64,000 nucleotides of DNA from Sparassis latifolia (taxonomy: Eukaryota; Basidiomycota; Agaricomycetes; Polyporales; Sparassidaceae). The notes beneath the pieces are model-generated. The model searched no databases and was not told the DNA's origin. It saw nothing but the letters and a program-made list of their open reading frames with translations. A program made the position numbers and the translations under genes. Of this stretch, positions 44,526-56,344 are shown piece by piece (the first letter of the stretch is position 1; every line of letters begins with the position of its first letter). The stretch spans positions 372,001 to 436,000 of the forward strand of contig CM031558.1 of assembly GCA_018466975.1 (NCBI GenBank), given 5' to 3'.

Positions 44526-47500
44526 ATGCCACAGGCGTATCCGCGGAGTGCCCGTGAGAGACCGCCCGCTCGATCGGGGAGACGCGGCATAGCCACTAAC
44601 TTAGGTGCGTAGATACTGCATGTCCCATATATTTTTTCTTTTCGAGCGATTGACTGACGTTCTACATAACTGTATAGGTGCGGGACCTTCCACCCGAACG
44701 GCGAACGTCTTGACTACATATCCGCAAGGCTCACGCAAGAGCAGTGTGAGTGCGCAGCAGTATCTTTGGTCAACCTCACTGACCCAGTTGGCAGATCTCC
44801 TCAGCGTCTTGGACACCGACCGATCTCGGTGCATATATCTTAGAAACTCGCGAATGTTTCAGAGATGCGGAAGTGCTCTCCGGCTTCATCAAGCAGCACA
44901 AATTCACGTTGCCGGGTCTACTTCAATTAGAGAAGCGAGACATCAAGGAGTACGCGTTCATAATGTGTGACTATGGTCGAGTTAATGATCCGCGTTGTCT
45001 ATAGAGTGGCGAACCACCAGACAAGTCTCGTACAGGACGTACGTCGTCTGATAGAAATATTTCGGCCTAAGCTGCACAGCCCAGTGCAATCCCGCCACCC
45101 TCGTCTCACTGATGCCTTTCCACATCTGCCGATTCCGACACAACCACACCCTCGGTCTTCGGATATCCCGAACACGAGCTCCGAGGAGAATGTCTCCGAT
45201 ACGTCGTCTTTCATTTTCTCGGACGATGAGAAGAATCTGAAGAGTCCAGGACCAATGCCCACAGCTGGTCAGGACTCCCCAGTCGGAGATGGAGTTCAGC
45301 AAGTCAGTGAAAGGAGCCCTGCGGCTGCTCGCGTATACCTACAGTCTGCAAATGCTGACGGTGACGGAGCCTCCAAGCCAGAAATCCGTCGGGGAGCTGA
45401 CCCAGAAATACCTGCAGTGGGACCCGCGCGCCCAGTTGCACCAACAAACCCTCTCGTCTCTTGCGATAAAGCCGCTGCAGCCGAGTCACAACCGCATGAG
45501 CACATCGACGATCGTTCTTCTCAAGCGCCCACCCATGCTTCGACGCAAGAGAGCCATGAGCACGTTGCTGCGCTTCCCACTGTCTCGGCTTCCTCTGATC
45601 CAGGACGTCCACCTGCGTGGACGAGCAAGGAGAACCTTGACACTATCTCTGCGCAATCCGGCCCCTCGGTCTCCTCTCAAGTGGGCAAAGCTTGGCCCCC
45701 AGCGCAAGAGAAGACCAATGGCAATGCGGTCGTGCCTGCCAGCGATGCGGCAGCAGCAGCCACTCCGACGACGAGCGATAGTACGAATGCAGCAAACAGG
45801 TCCACTTCGCGTCCCGCTGTTGAGACTCCGCATCGTGCTCCGGCGGAATCACGCGAGATCACAGGTTCGGGCGAGAGAGCGGGAAATGGCAGCGCGAACG
45901 TGTCCAGCAGAGCGGCTGTAGGGGGACCGGCTTCGCGAACTGTTCGGCGCCGTGGACCTGTGAACACGGAACAGAGGCACGCTGGTGAAACGACCCAATC
46001 CGCACCCACTTCATCGCCTGCCGCCACAGTCGAGAGTGATCCAACGACTGCGGAGCAGAAAGACACCGATACGACCCAGTCCGCCCCCACTCCTACCGCA
46101 GGAACAACCGTACACGAATTGGCGAGCGCGGAGCAGGCGGGCACTGATGCACCTATTCCGTCTCCTGTTTATTCTCCCACACCATGCGGAAGTGCGTCTA
46201 CAGCCACGGAGCAGAGAGGCATATCCGGTGCTGCAGATGCACAAACTGTTAACGAGTCTGCTGGGGCCTCGTCGGTGATGCAGGATCAAGCTGACTTTAT
46301 TCGCTGCGCAACGGAGCTAATTGTAGGAAAGTTGTCGCCCCATGAAGGAGTCGGTTCAGTGTCTTTGGATAAGAAACAAGGTTGTGATGCCTTGAGCTCT
46401 CAACAAGTGACCAGGCCCACTGTTCAGGCGAATCCTGTCACAGGTGCTGTGCATCCTGAAAATGCAGATTCACAGTCCTCGTCGAACATGGTATCCATCA
46501 GTGATTCGGATGCCCAAACATCTTCCGCTGAGCCGATGGAGGATTCTTCATCATCGACACTGGTGAAGGAGGCTCACGAATCGCATTTACATGCTACAAC
46601 TCAAACCGCGACCCAGGACGGTATGCTCGCTCAGGAAGTAGATATGTCTGCTGATCAGACGAGCATTACCACAGACCGCGCCAGTTCTCAGACTCCCGAT
46701 CCAAAGTCGCTCGCGTCGTCGGACATAAAGACTACAAAGGCTAGCAACGATACGACAGTGGAAATTTCTTCCACGACAATGACCGGCGAACCTTCGGAGC
46801 AGCCGAACGCCTATATATCCCTAGGATCGGGTGCGCAGCAGGGAGCGCCGCCTGTTCAGGTGGAATCCACAAAGCCTTTGTTTAAGGAAGGTAGCCAAGA
46901 AGTGAATTCACCTGCCGGTCGGGCGGGTTCAGTAAACGTTGAGCGGAGCACGGAACTACAGTCATCAGGGATAACTAGTGATTCGACTCTCGGAGCTTCT
47001 ACCAAGGAGCCAACAAGAGATTCTTCGGCGGCCTGGGAGACCCAATTATCTCGTAAATCTAACGCTCAGCCAATTCCGACATCGCCGACCCAAGCAATAA
47101 TTTCGCGTCAGGACACGGCGCATGATGCAGTGCAGTCTCAACAAGCAGACATGGATCGTAGTCGCCGGGGCGACTCGGTTGCCAAACCACCAGCAGAGAC
47201 AGTGAGTAACTCTTAATTGTCGGCAGATGCGAAAGCCATAGCGGCTCATGAATCGCATATACAGCCCGTCGCCGAACACGGCACGTCTTCTCAGGTGGCA
47301 GAGCCGGAGCAGGATAGCGTGAACGTGCAAGCGAACACGTCTCCTAGTCAGACCAGCACAATTGCGGACGCTGCGAGCTCTCCAAGCATTAAGCTCCATC
47401 CTTCGGCCACGCAAGGAGCGGCTAGTCACATTTCTACCACGGGGGAGACTGACACCTCTCGGCTACAGCCGGAGGGGAACGAATCTCGAACGCCGGACAC

Positions 47501-50072
47501 CCAACCGACCGCCCCACAGGAAGAACTGCCAGCTCAGCCAGCCAAATTGCTCAACGCTGATTCTTCTGACAAGCAGGTGGATGACGATAGCGCGTGCCCT
47601 CCATACGAGGGTTCATCTACTGGTCAGACGGTCACAGCCACAGACTCGTCTAGTAACCATCCTTTCCTTTGGCAGTTCTCTTCGGAAGGGAACGCAACGA
47701 CGGCTCCCAGCATCGTGGTACATCCTACTGATTTGATAGGACGTGGGGCAGCTTTGCAGCCAGACGCGGAGAAAGCGGAACCACAGACAACTACTGAAGA
47801 GGAAATTCCACATGTTCAGGCGTCTGTCTTCGAGTCCTCGAAGGGGCAAGCGAACGACAACGAGCGGTCTCAACGGGGCAATGGTCCTGACAGCCAGATA
47901 AGTGCTGAGGCCAGGGCTATGGAGTCTCGGAATATCGATCCACGATCTTCAGAAGGGGACTCAACAGCGACGAGGGATACACATAATTCTTCGTTGTCGA
48001 TGGAGATAACAGCTTCCCGAGAACCCGAGACTGAACACGTCGCAACTCAAATACTTCCTGCGCAGACAAACATCAAGCGGTCGGATGGGCAAGTGGATCG
48101 CGATGGCGCCGGGCCTTTACAAGAAATGAATATCGGTAGTCAGACCGCGAACGCGGCTATCGATACCATGAATTCTGTAGAGATTATTGATGTGTCTTCG
48201 ACAGGAGAAGGGACTAGCGGTGTCCCCATTGTCGTCAATCCATCAGAAGCAGTAAGTAACCTGTTGTTGCTAAGGGAGATGAGTGACTCCAACAAATTAC
48301 TTTCACAGTCTGTCACCGACCCGGAAGCACAGCGCTCTCATCTGGCTGATTTAGACATGCAGACAGAGCATTATAGTGTAATCCCTCAACAAGTGGACAC
48401 GGTTATCAGTCAGGAAATTACGATTACAGATGTTGGAAGCTCCCGCGGCGCCGATCCTTACTCTTCTCTGGCAACAGAAGGTACTCCAAATGACGGTACT
48501 AATACTGCCCGAGATTCAACCATGGGAACAGTGAGTGGTTCACCGCTCTCTGCGGAGGTGAATGTATCTCATCGATTGATTTTCCAGCCTCAAAGAGAAG
48601 CTACGCCTCCTAGCCTCGATAGACAGGCAGATGGCGACAACAGCGAGGGCTGTCACGTCGACATTGGCCTTCCGCGGGCCACGACTACGGAGGGCGATGC
48701 TCCAGATAATGTTAATGCTATTTCGCCAGCAACTCCGATCCCAGCAGTTTGTGAAACTCGTCGGGAGATGAACGTCGAGGAGCGTTCGCAAGGTTCCGCT
48801 ACCAACAGAGGCAATCAAGTATCCGATGGCGATGCTATTACCGGGACCACTGGTGCTATTGAACCAGCAGGTGATATGTCCGTGACATCTCAATTGCTTG
48901 CAGTTGCTCCGATTCCATCGTCTTCTCGAAGAATGGTAAACAAGCTCAGACATGTTCCTTCACTTCTTTTGGAAAGAGTGGCACATTTATCTTTCTCCCA
49001 TCCTTTCTCACGGCGAATTCCGGCGGTCGCCAGTACCTCACAGGGTGAAGACGAATATGACGACGATAGCCTTGTTGATCAATATGTCACAATCCAAGGC
49101 GAAGATGCTGAGTCGGCATCGCTCCGATCAGACGAAGGTGAAGTAGATGGTCTTGAAGACGAGTACCAGGTTCCCATCGCCGATCATGAACGACATCCAG
49201 ATGACACTCCGAGCCGCCGCACTAGCGATTCTCCCTCGATCGCAAGCGACGTCAGCTCTGGAGTTGCCATATTGGATGTTGATCATGATGAAGAGGAATT
49301 CGAAATTTCCGATACGGAGGAGCAGGGGTTGGAGATCATATCCATCGAAGGAGGATTAGAGAGTCCTTTTACTGGGTCCAGCAATTTGGATACAATTGCT
49401 GGGCACGAAGGTGGTGAGGGGTACGGACGTACCACTCAGGAGGCCGACGTGTTGGTTGCTGCAGTGCATCACGATAATAGTGATGATGCAGAACCCAACA
49501 CGGAGCTGCCGATATTGGAGCAGGCAGGTGAGGGGAATCATCCTCGATGGGAGGAGATACCGAAGGGTGTGTTCTTCCTTCCAGCGCCCGACCCTACGGG
49601 AAGCTTTCTTAAAGAACCTGAGCTGTCACCGCTCCAGGTAGTATCCTCTCTCACACATTTTGAACGAGCAGGATCATCGACCATGGACTCTACTCCTATT
49701 CTGATTGCGGGAACAAGTACCAGCAGTCCCGTCCAGAGTACCTCCTTCGATAACCGGACTCCGTACTCACCAATGTCCAGTCGGCGCGAGGTTGTCGACA
49801 TTCAGCCTCACAGCCGAGTGCGAAAGCAGCTGGCAACACCGCTGGTGCTGCACGAGCGCATTTTCAACGATGCGTCCATGCAAATCAAATCGCCTACTGA
49901 AGTACGATCTCTTGTCAGGCCACGACCTCCGGGAGTACCGGTCATCCTGACCCCACAAGGACTGTCTGGTTCTCTGTTGACGGCTATTGCATCGTCATCT
50001 TCCTATGGTTTCGCAGGACTGCCATCGCCAAGTCCTGCAACTGACGCAAATCCTGACCTGTGGCAATTGTAG
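44526..50072 (+). CDS. Giant disordered protein 1 with conserved N-terminal module
   Basis: Model of seven exons: 44526-44604, 44678-44745, 44795-44964, 45005-47201, 47265-48251, 48309-48530, 48588-50072; all junctions keep phase and total 1,735 residues. The start MPQAYPRSARERPP matches the MPQA start of the neighbour at 51635. Residues about 50-135 form the folded-looking part: SASWTPTDLGAYILETREC, EVLSGFIKQHKFTLPGLLQL, DIKEYAFI, LVQDVRRLIEIFR, LHSPVQSRHPRLTDAF. The W-DL-L-L-LR pattern recalls a SAM-like helical bundle (inference). The rest is Ser/Thr/Gln/Glu-rich with degenerate repeats (TTQSAPT twice). The C-terminus has short ordered strings (HPRWEEIPKGVFFLPAPDPTG). Three small introns in the tail are multiples of three. 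Confidence 0.7.
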
Positions 50073-51634
50073 ACTGTTGTATGTATTTGAAACTCTCCCT
50101 TGTAGCAAATGCCAATGTATGTATGGTTAAGCGTACGGTCGTCATATGCCCTCTAGCTTTGCCATCTGCTTTTCGTCACTTATTCATCATTTTCTGCTTG
50201 TATTCACAGGCTTTGTAAGTTACAGCAGTCGTGTTTGAGAAATGCCATGCGAAGCTTATCTCGTATTTTCTTACTTTTTCGACCCTTGAAACGTCGTACT
50301 GTTGCTCTAGCTCTGCTCACTCCTCAGTACGGTAAATTGATGCAGACAAAGCCACCCCTTTACTATCAGATGCGAACTGATCCAGTAGTGCGAACTTTTC
50401 TTCCGCAGCTCATTCTGTCCCTCAGAAAAATAGGGTAAGTATTGTATGACCTCTAGAATACTACTGTAAAAGTTTCGAGAGGACAGCCGACACGGCTGCC
50501 TCAAAACAATTCTGAGAGCAGTTTCGGTCCTTTGCAGGTGTGACGTTTTCAAGCACAGCTTAGATTCTTCCCTGCATCAAAAGCTGCTTAACCTCCTTAT
50601 TGCCTTATTTAAGGAAAAATAAGGCAATCTCCCGCCTGATTTTTGCTTATTTCTTCTTTCTCCTTATTAAGGCAGATAAGCAGGCTAACCAGATTTAACT
50701 TTTCCTGATGTGTGAGGGGATGACGTTCGGAGATTGATTCGGCAGTGTGACAATGTGTGACATTGCGGATCGGCGTGGCACACTGCCTCACCGGATTTTT
50801 ACAGCATGCTTGACAATAGAAAAAATTATGTGCTCTTGGATTTCAGTACTACATATGCTACCGAATACATGTGCAAAAATGAGAGGCAAGGCGATGAGGT
50901 ATTGAGCAACGGCGATGGTGTTCGCAAAAATTTGCATATCGCAGCGGTGTTTCAAGATCCCCGGCGTGATTTGCCGAACTCATGTTCAACGTTCAACCTC
51001 CACCACAGGCGTCCAGCTTTCCAATTTTTCTTTTACATCACTTTACCATCTATGCACTGTGCATCCCTAATGAGTTAACTTCCTGTTATGCTGGATATTT
51101 CGTCTGGATTTTTGTCTCTCTGTGCTTCCCTCACTACATGGTGGCGGCTTATCAGCACTAGTCCTTACCGGTTTTACCCTGGGAGGCGTTTGAATGCGTC
51201 ATACTCTGGAACATCCACCATAATTCCAGATGATGCAGGTGCCATGTATACAAGGACTGAACGTTGAACACTGAAGGGACAGCCATGGGAAAGATCAATA
51301 CAACACGTTGAAGAAGTCTTCTTGTATTCCTGCGCATTTCATCCCGAAGCAGGCATGAAACCTACCCTAAGCCGCGGCGCGGCTTTTGGCGCTTGGCTGC
51401 ATTCCAGTGGCGTTCTTTCATCTAGACTGACAAGCAGCTTGGTGTCTTTCCGATCTCCCATCTCCGATAGCTCACTTGCAGCTCTGCGTTCATATTTTGT
51501 ATTTCACTTTTGCCCTTTGCGGTGATCGTCGGGCGTCTTCATTGATTAACAGGTCTCGGTACTGAACTCTCAACAAGTAGTAGTTGGTTCACTGCTGACA
51601 ATCCTGCTTAGTCTTCGCTTGCTACCGTCTGAAA
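50073..51634. other. Spacer between the two giant paralogs
   Basis: About 1.5 kb, AT-richer than the flanking genes. It includes the 3' untranslated end of giant gene 1, a perfect hairpin at 50599-50628, and the promoter of giant gene 2. A plus frame at 50806-51078 (MLDNRKNYVLLDFSTTYA) has no recognised domain. Confidence 0.4.
50599..50628. repeat. Perfect 12-bp inverted repeat (hairpin)
   Basis: ATTGCCTTATTT at 50599-50610 and AAATAAGGCAAT at 50617-50628 are exact complements around a six-base loop (AAGGAA). It lies about 530 nt past the stop of giant gene 1, too far for a simple 3'-end signal; it may be a small transposon relic or an RNA structure. Related CTTATTAAGG strings follow at 50660-50680. 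Confidence 0.8.
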
Positions 51635-54600
51635 ATGCCGCAAGCTGAACTTCCTTATGTCGCTGGGAAGGATACTGGGCGCCCGAAGCTCGTCGTTGAA
51701 CCAGGTACGTGATGGTACTCTCAGCTGAATTTATCTCCTCATTCAGCGCAGGCGCCTTCAGTGTGAGATCCTCGTATTCTGCCGCACCTCAGAGCTCGTT
51801 TTCCGCTCGGCGGTCGCCAACTAGCCCTTTAACGACCCGTAAGACCTTTGCGCACGGTGCTGTGCGTATATCAGCTATTCCAAATAAATGTGGCCCGAAT
51901 GACAGGCTATGTCTTGGTAGGGTCACCTCCCGAGTTGGGATAGTGTGGAGCTTTCCGAATTCATTCGAACGACGTACGAATCGAATTCTGAAGCACGACT
52001 GTCTGCTCTAGTCGCTGGAAAGCGGTTGACGGCACACAGCATTCTTGAGCTGGATGGTATCGAAGAAATAGCGAGGTGAGCATCGCATAGCAATGGTACT
52101 GCGGCAGCTCGTGTGAGATCGTCTCAGTGTCACAGACAACAATCTGGTTCTTGCCAAAGAAATGCAGTCAATTGCGCAAGACCTTCGAGGCATTCTGCAT
52201 AGCCCTGTCAGGTCTACGCGACGCTCTGTGACAGACATATTCTTTAGCATGCCTGTTCCTCTTGATTCGAACGTTGCATCACCTACCGTTCCCGATCTTG
52301 GTCATGACTTTGAAACCGATGGCGAGAGCGAGGACATGGTTTCTACGGATGCCGACGATACCGATGACGGTATTGGCCCCTTCGACTTCTCAGATAAAGA
52401 GGAAGCGGGAGAGAAAGAGAACACTACCATTGTTGCCAACAACTCTAAGAATGTAGGGGGAAGTTCTACCATCGCCGAGGTCAGCACGGTGGATCCAGAG
52501 GGCACACCACCAGATGGAGGTGTCGCGCCGATGACTCAGGTCGCCTCCTCTGGTGGCGAGCAAACCGAGGACCACACCGTCCGGACTCCGGAGGACGGAG
52601 AAGGCGCACATGCAGAGTCGACCGCCAGCCGTCTGGATCCTATGATGCCCGCACCCGAAACTGTTGAGAACCTGCGCACTGGTGACACTGGTGAAGAGCA
52701 GGCCGATGGTGTCGGCGAAGGTGCTAGTGATGCCACTGCTGCCTCGCCACTCCCGCCGAGTTCTGCGGAAGGTGCTCATCTTGCTCCTGAACAATCCATG
52801 ACTACCGAGACATCCGAGCCGGTTGAAGTGGAGGTGAAGACTTCGCAAGAGATGGAGGATGAGAGTACTCAGAACGTCGACAATACCGAAGACGTGCCAA
52901 ACACGCCTGCTGCGAGAGGTGACTCTGAAGGCACGCTTAATCCTTCTCCTTCAACACAGCGTTCTATCATCTCTCCGACTATCCTTGTATCAATGCACGG
53001 CCTTAATTCAAACCCTAGCACTCCTATAGCGATAAAGAATCCCGAACAATTACCCAGCGTCACCACTCCTACCCCAGACCTCGAACCGACCACAGACGAT
53101 TCTGCACCTTCCCAGGATCCTGAACCAACTTCAGATGCAATTGCTCCTACGCAGGGTCCTGAGCCAACGCCCAACATGTCTACTTCTACACACGGTCCTG
53201 AAATGACAGTCAGCGGTTCACCTCCGTCAGAAGGTTCTGGCGGGAATACCAACGAGTCTACCGCGATGCAGTATCCGGGACGCTCTACGAGCGCGGCTCC
53301 ATCGGCACAAGAACCCAAAACCACCTCGAGCGCATCCACTACATTACAGGATCTCGAGCAAACGCGCGATACATTGATCCCGCAGGATCTTCACGAGACA
53401 CCTGGAGCGTCTATTTCTATGCACGATGATACTGCTGGAAGCTTAACAGTGCCAGTAGCCACCGCTAATGGGACGGGGCCGGAACCCTCACTAGGCATTG
53501 CTAGTCAGTCTTCAGGCACGCTGACCACTGATAATGAAGAAGCTGCCAGCTCAGAATTTGCTACATGTTCTGTTTCAAATTGTGATCCCGCTCAGGTGGT
53601 TCCGCAGTGCGCTACCGTAATCTCCGAGGGCGTTGTTAACGCCGCTGCCCAGTCTTCAGAAGGAGAACAGTTATTGCGTGGAAGCGGACGGACTGAAACA
53701 GAGACGTCCACGGAGCTACAGAAGGCCACGGGTCCTGCACCGCCAACTCAGGACGGAGCCGTTCAACCTCCTACTACGTCCCAAGAGAATGTCGAAACTC
53801 GTGATCACCTCCATCACAGCGCTGAGGTGAAAGAGACTGATGGAGGGAAACCCAGCGGACCCTGTTGTGATTCTGAAGCCTTACGTGCACTTCCCGCAGT
53901 TGCTCTGGGCAGGCACGACGATCAGAAACTTACGCGAACGGTTGACCTTGGACGATGTGGCGAAAGGCACGAGGACAACTTATCTCAAGATATTGGGTCT
54001 CATGGTCCTCATAATCACGATGATCAGAGTGACGAGTGTACAGCCAACCAGCAGGGGGATGAAGAGCGGCAGAATATTCAGGATACTGTTACTCAGCAGG
54101 ACCCGAAGGACTCTGGCGGTGGCGCTTCGCTCGGCGTGCAGACAGATGACAGCCAGAATCACCAAAGTAGCGAGCTGCAAGACACCAATGAGGAGAGCAT
54201 TCGGGACACTGAGGAGCAGAGCCCCAGCGGCGAAAGTGTTCGGGATAGCGTGGAGCCGGAAGCTACAGAAGTAAGGCATCGGAGCAGTGAACCACTTGAG
54301 AACGATCACAATCACGAAGAAGACAATCGTCTCAACCAGCATCAGACCATCGAGGAAGTCAACCCTACCAGGGAGCAGTCACACAGTCGGGGTGACGTTC
54401 ACGTGGCGCCCGAGCAGCTAGAGAGCGGCCAAAGCCAGTTGGAACGGCTCCGTCCCATCGAGACAAATAGCACGCAAGGCCATGACAGCTCCCTTCACAT
54501 CAACCAGTCCGCCAACCAACAAGAGAATATTCCTCAGAATAACGGTGACGAGAAGAACTCTACCTGTGCCGACCAGCCTGATGACCATGCAGACGGCGAG

Positions 54601-55836
54601 CAGGTTACTAGCGAGCATGTTCAGGGCTGCCAGTCTTCTGGAGATGAAAATAGTGGTCATGGAAATAGCGGGGGAGATGGTAGTCCTGACAGCGAGCAGT
54701 CGAATGTCATTGAAGTTGGTGGTCTGCGCAGCCAAGAGATGCCCGGGAACGTACCAAGCGGACTGGATAATGTCGCCGGGGACCTCGGCGAAGTTCATAG
54801 TGCACAGTTTCCCGCGAGTGGTGGAGGTGGTAGCGAGGACCACCAGAATGTGGAGCAGGACAACGATAGCCCTAACGACAATATAGAATGTGATCAGGAG
54901 GGCCGGGACAAGAGCAACCCACAGTCAAACGCGGACACCGATCAAGGGGTGGGGAGCATTGATAACCATGCGGATACTGGAGACTCGCTTCCTGAGCCGC
55001 CACTGGACATCGAACACTCTGTTGAAGATCCCGTACCTTCTGGCGAGAGCAAGATGTCGCCTACCGTGCCAGCTGTGGGGGATGGATCTGACGCCACCAT
55101 CGTTGGTAACGATGCCAATGATCCACCAGTTTCTGGCAGTCCTTCCACTTCAAGAGAACATCATGACTGGGAAGTATTTCTTGTCATGTCACCATCGTCG
55201 ACCTATCCATTCAAGGGCTATTTCTCAAGTGTGCCTTTGAACCAAGTCATTGCTCAGAATACGCATAAAGATACGGTCTTACGCATAGAAGCGCTCGTTT
55301 CAGTGCCATTGCGAGACGTAGCTGCTACAGAACAACCCCAGTCAATGCTGGCAGCAGAACGTCCTGATTCGAATCGGTGCGGCACGAAGGGTAAAGAACG
55401 GAGGGATCAAAATTCGAAAATTGCTGTTCTGCTGGAAAGTCCGATTCAGAAAGCGACGTTCGCACGCAGCCGAGATTCGTGGATTCGTCTTGAGATAGAC
55501 AAGGGTCGTCTCAGTTCGAAAAATGTCGAGGACCCGGAAGGAACGAGGATTGATGCGTCTGAACACGAGGAAATTCAAGTAGTCGATGACGGCGACTACC
55601 AGGTGGTCTCCGTCGAGGATTATGTAGATCTTTCTAACCTCGCAATCGGGAGGATCATCCTGGATGACGATCACAACAATGAAGACCAAGGTGCTGACAT
55701 GGAAGGCCTAGGAGAGGTGGAAACTACATGCTTCGATGATATGCCATCCCTCGAGTCGGAGCATTCCGCGGATAAACTGAAGGACAGTTTGGAGAATAAT
55801 CCTGCCATTGATCACGATGACTCGGATGATGATTGA
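51635..55836 (+). CDS. Giant disordered protein 2, tandem paralog of protein 1
   Basis: Four-exon model (51635-51704, 51752-51861, 51921-52075, 52128-55836), all in phase, 1,347 residues. The N-terminal module parallels giant protein 1: MPQA start, exon 1 ending phase 1 before GGA, exon 3 ending phase 2, then the long tail exon. Matching segments: SWDSVELSEFIRTTYE, ARLSALVAGKRLTAHSILEL, DGIEEIAS, MQSIAQDLRGI, LHSPVRSTRRSVTDIFF and FDFSDKEE. The tail is acidic and rich in Asp, Glu, Ser, Gln and Asn, with a 13-residue tandem repeat around residues 430-545. The C-terminal 200 residues have ordered stretches (HHDWEVFLVMSPSSTYPFKG, RSRDSWIRLEIDKGRLSSKN). No signal peptide, no membrane segment. Function unknown. 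Confidence 0.72.
53074..53421 (+). repeat. 39-bp (13-residue) tandem repeat in giant gene 2
   Basis: Nine consecutive degenerate units, each 13 codons (one of 12), of the pattern QDPEPTxxxxxPT. The first four (starting PDLEPT, QDPEPT, QGPEPT, HGPEMT) are well conserved and the later ones drift (EGSGGN, QYPGRS, QEPKTT, QDLEQT, QDLHET). Period and frame are constant, so copy number can change without frameshift. Confidence 0.75.
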
Positions 55837-56344
55837 GTATACCAGATCCATAGTGACGGTATGATCCACCTACTGTGTTTGTGTGGGGGGAGCATGCATG
55901 AAGATTGTGTATGTAACTATTTGATTAAGTCTGACCGTTACCGTGGCAGTGTGGTATTGGAACTTCACACTTGGGTTGATCCAAGGTTGATCTAGTATGA
56001 AAATATTCCACCAAATGTGAAGACGCTCATCTTTGTCAACTGCAGGAACGAACAACTCCCGCACTTATCCTCACTTCAATATGAGATCCTCTGTGGTGTT
56101 ATGTCCTCAGTCGAAACCTTGTCACGGCGCGAACTAACCTCGCCCCCGTCTCAGGAAGGTAATGTATCCAGAACTCCGAATCGTTTCCATCGGACGCAAT
56201 GACAAAACAACAGTTCTCGTAACGTCGCGTACAACTGAACGTGAGAATCCGTCAAAGTCCGAAGCGTTTACACGAAGCTGAGATGATATCACTTTTCCAG
56301 CCCTTCGAGACTACCGCGCCCAACATCAGCAAATCATTGACTGA
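55837..56344. other. Convergent 3' ends of giant gene 2 and oxalate decarboxylase
   Basis: About 500 nt between two stop codons facing each other (55836 plus, 56345 minus). Presumed 3' untranslated regions of both genes. No credible frame or RNA gene. Confidence 0.5.

Noticed and set aside
45304..46289. Minus-strand open frames opposite giant gene 1
   Set aside because: Arginine/leucine-rich mirror translations of a low-complexity coding strand.
47214..47216. Stop codon splitting giant gene 1 into two genes
   Set aside because: The TAA lies in a 63-nt intron with good borders whose removal keeps the frame.
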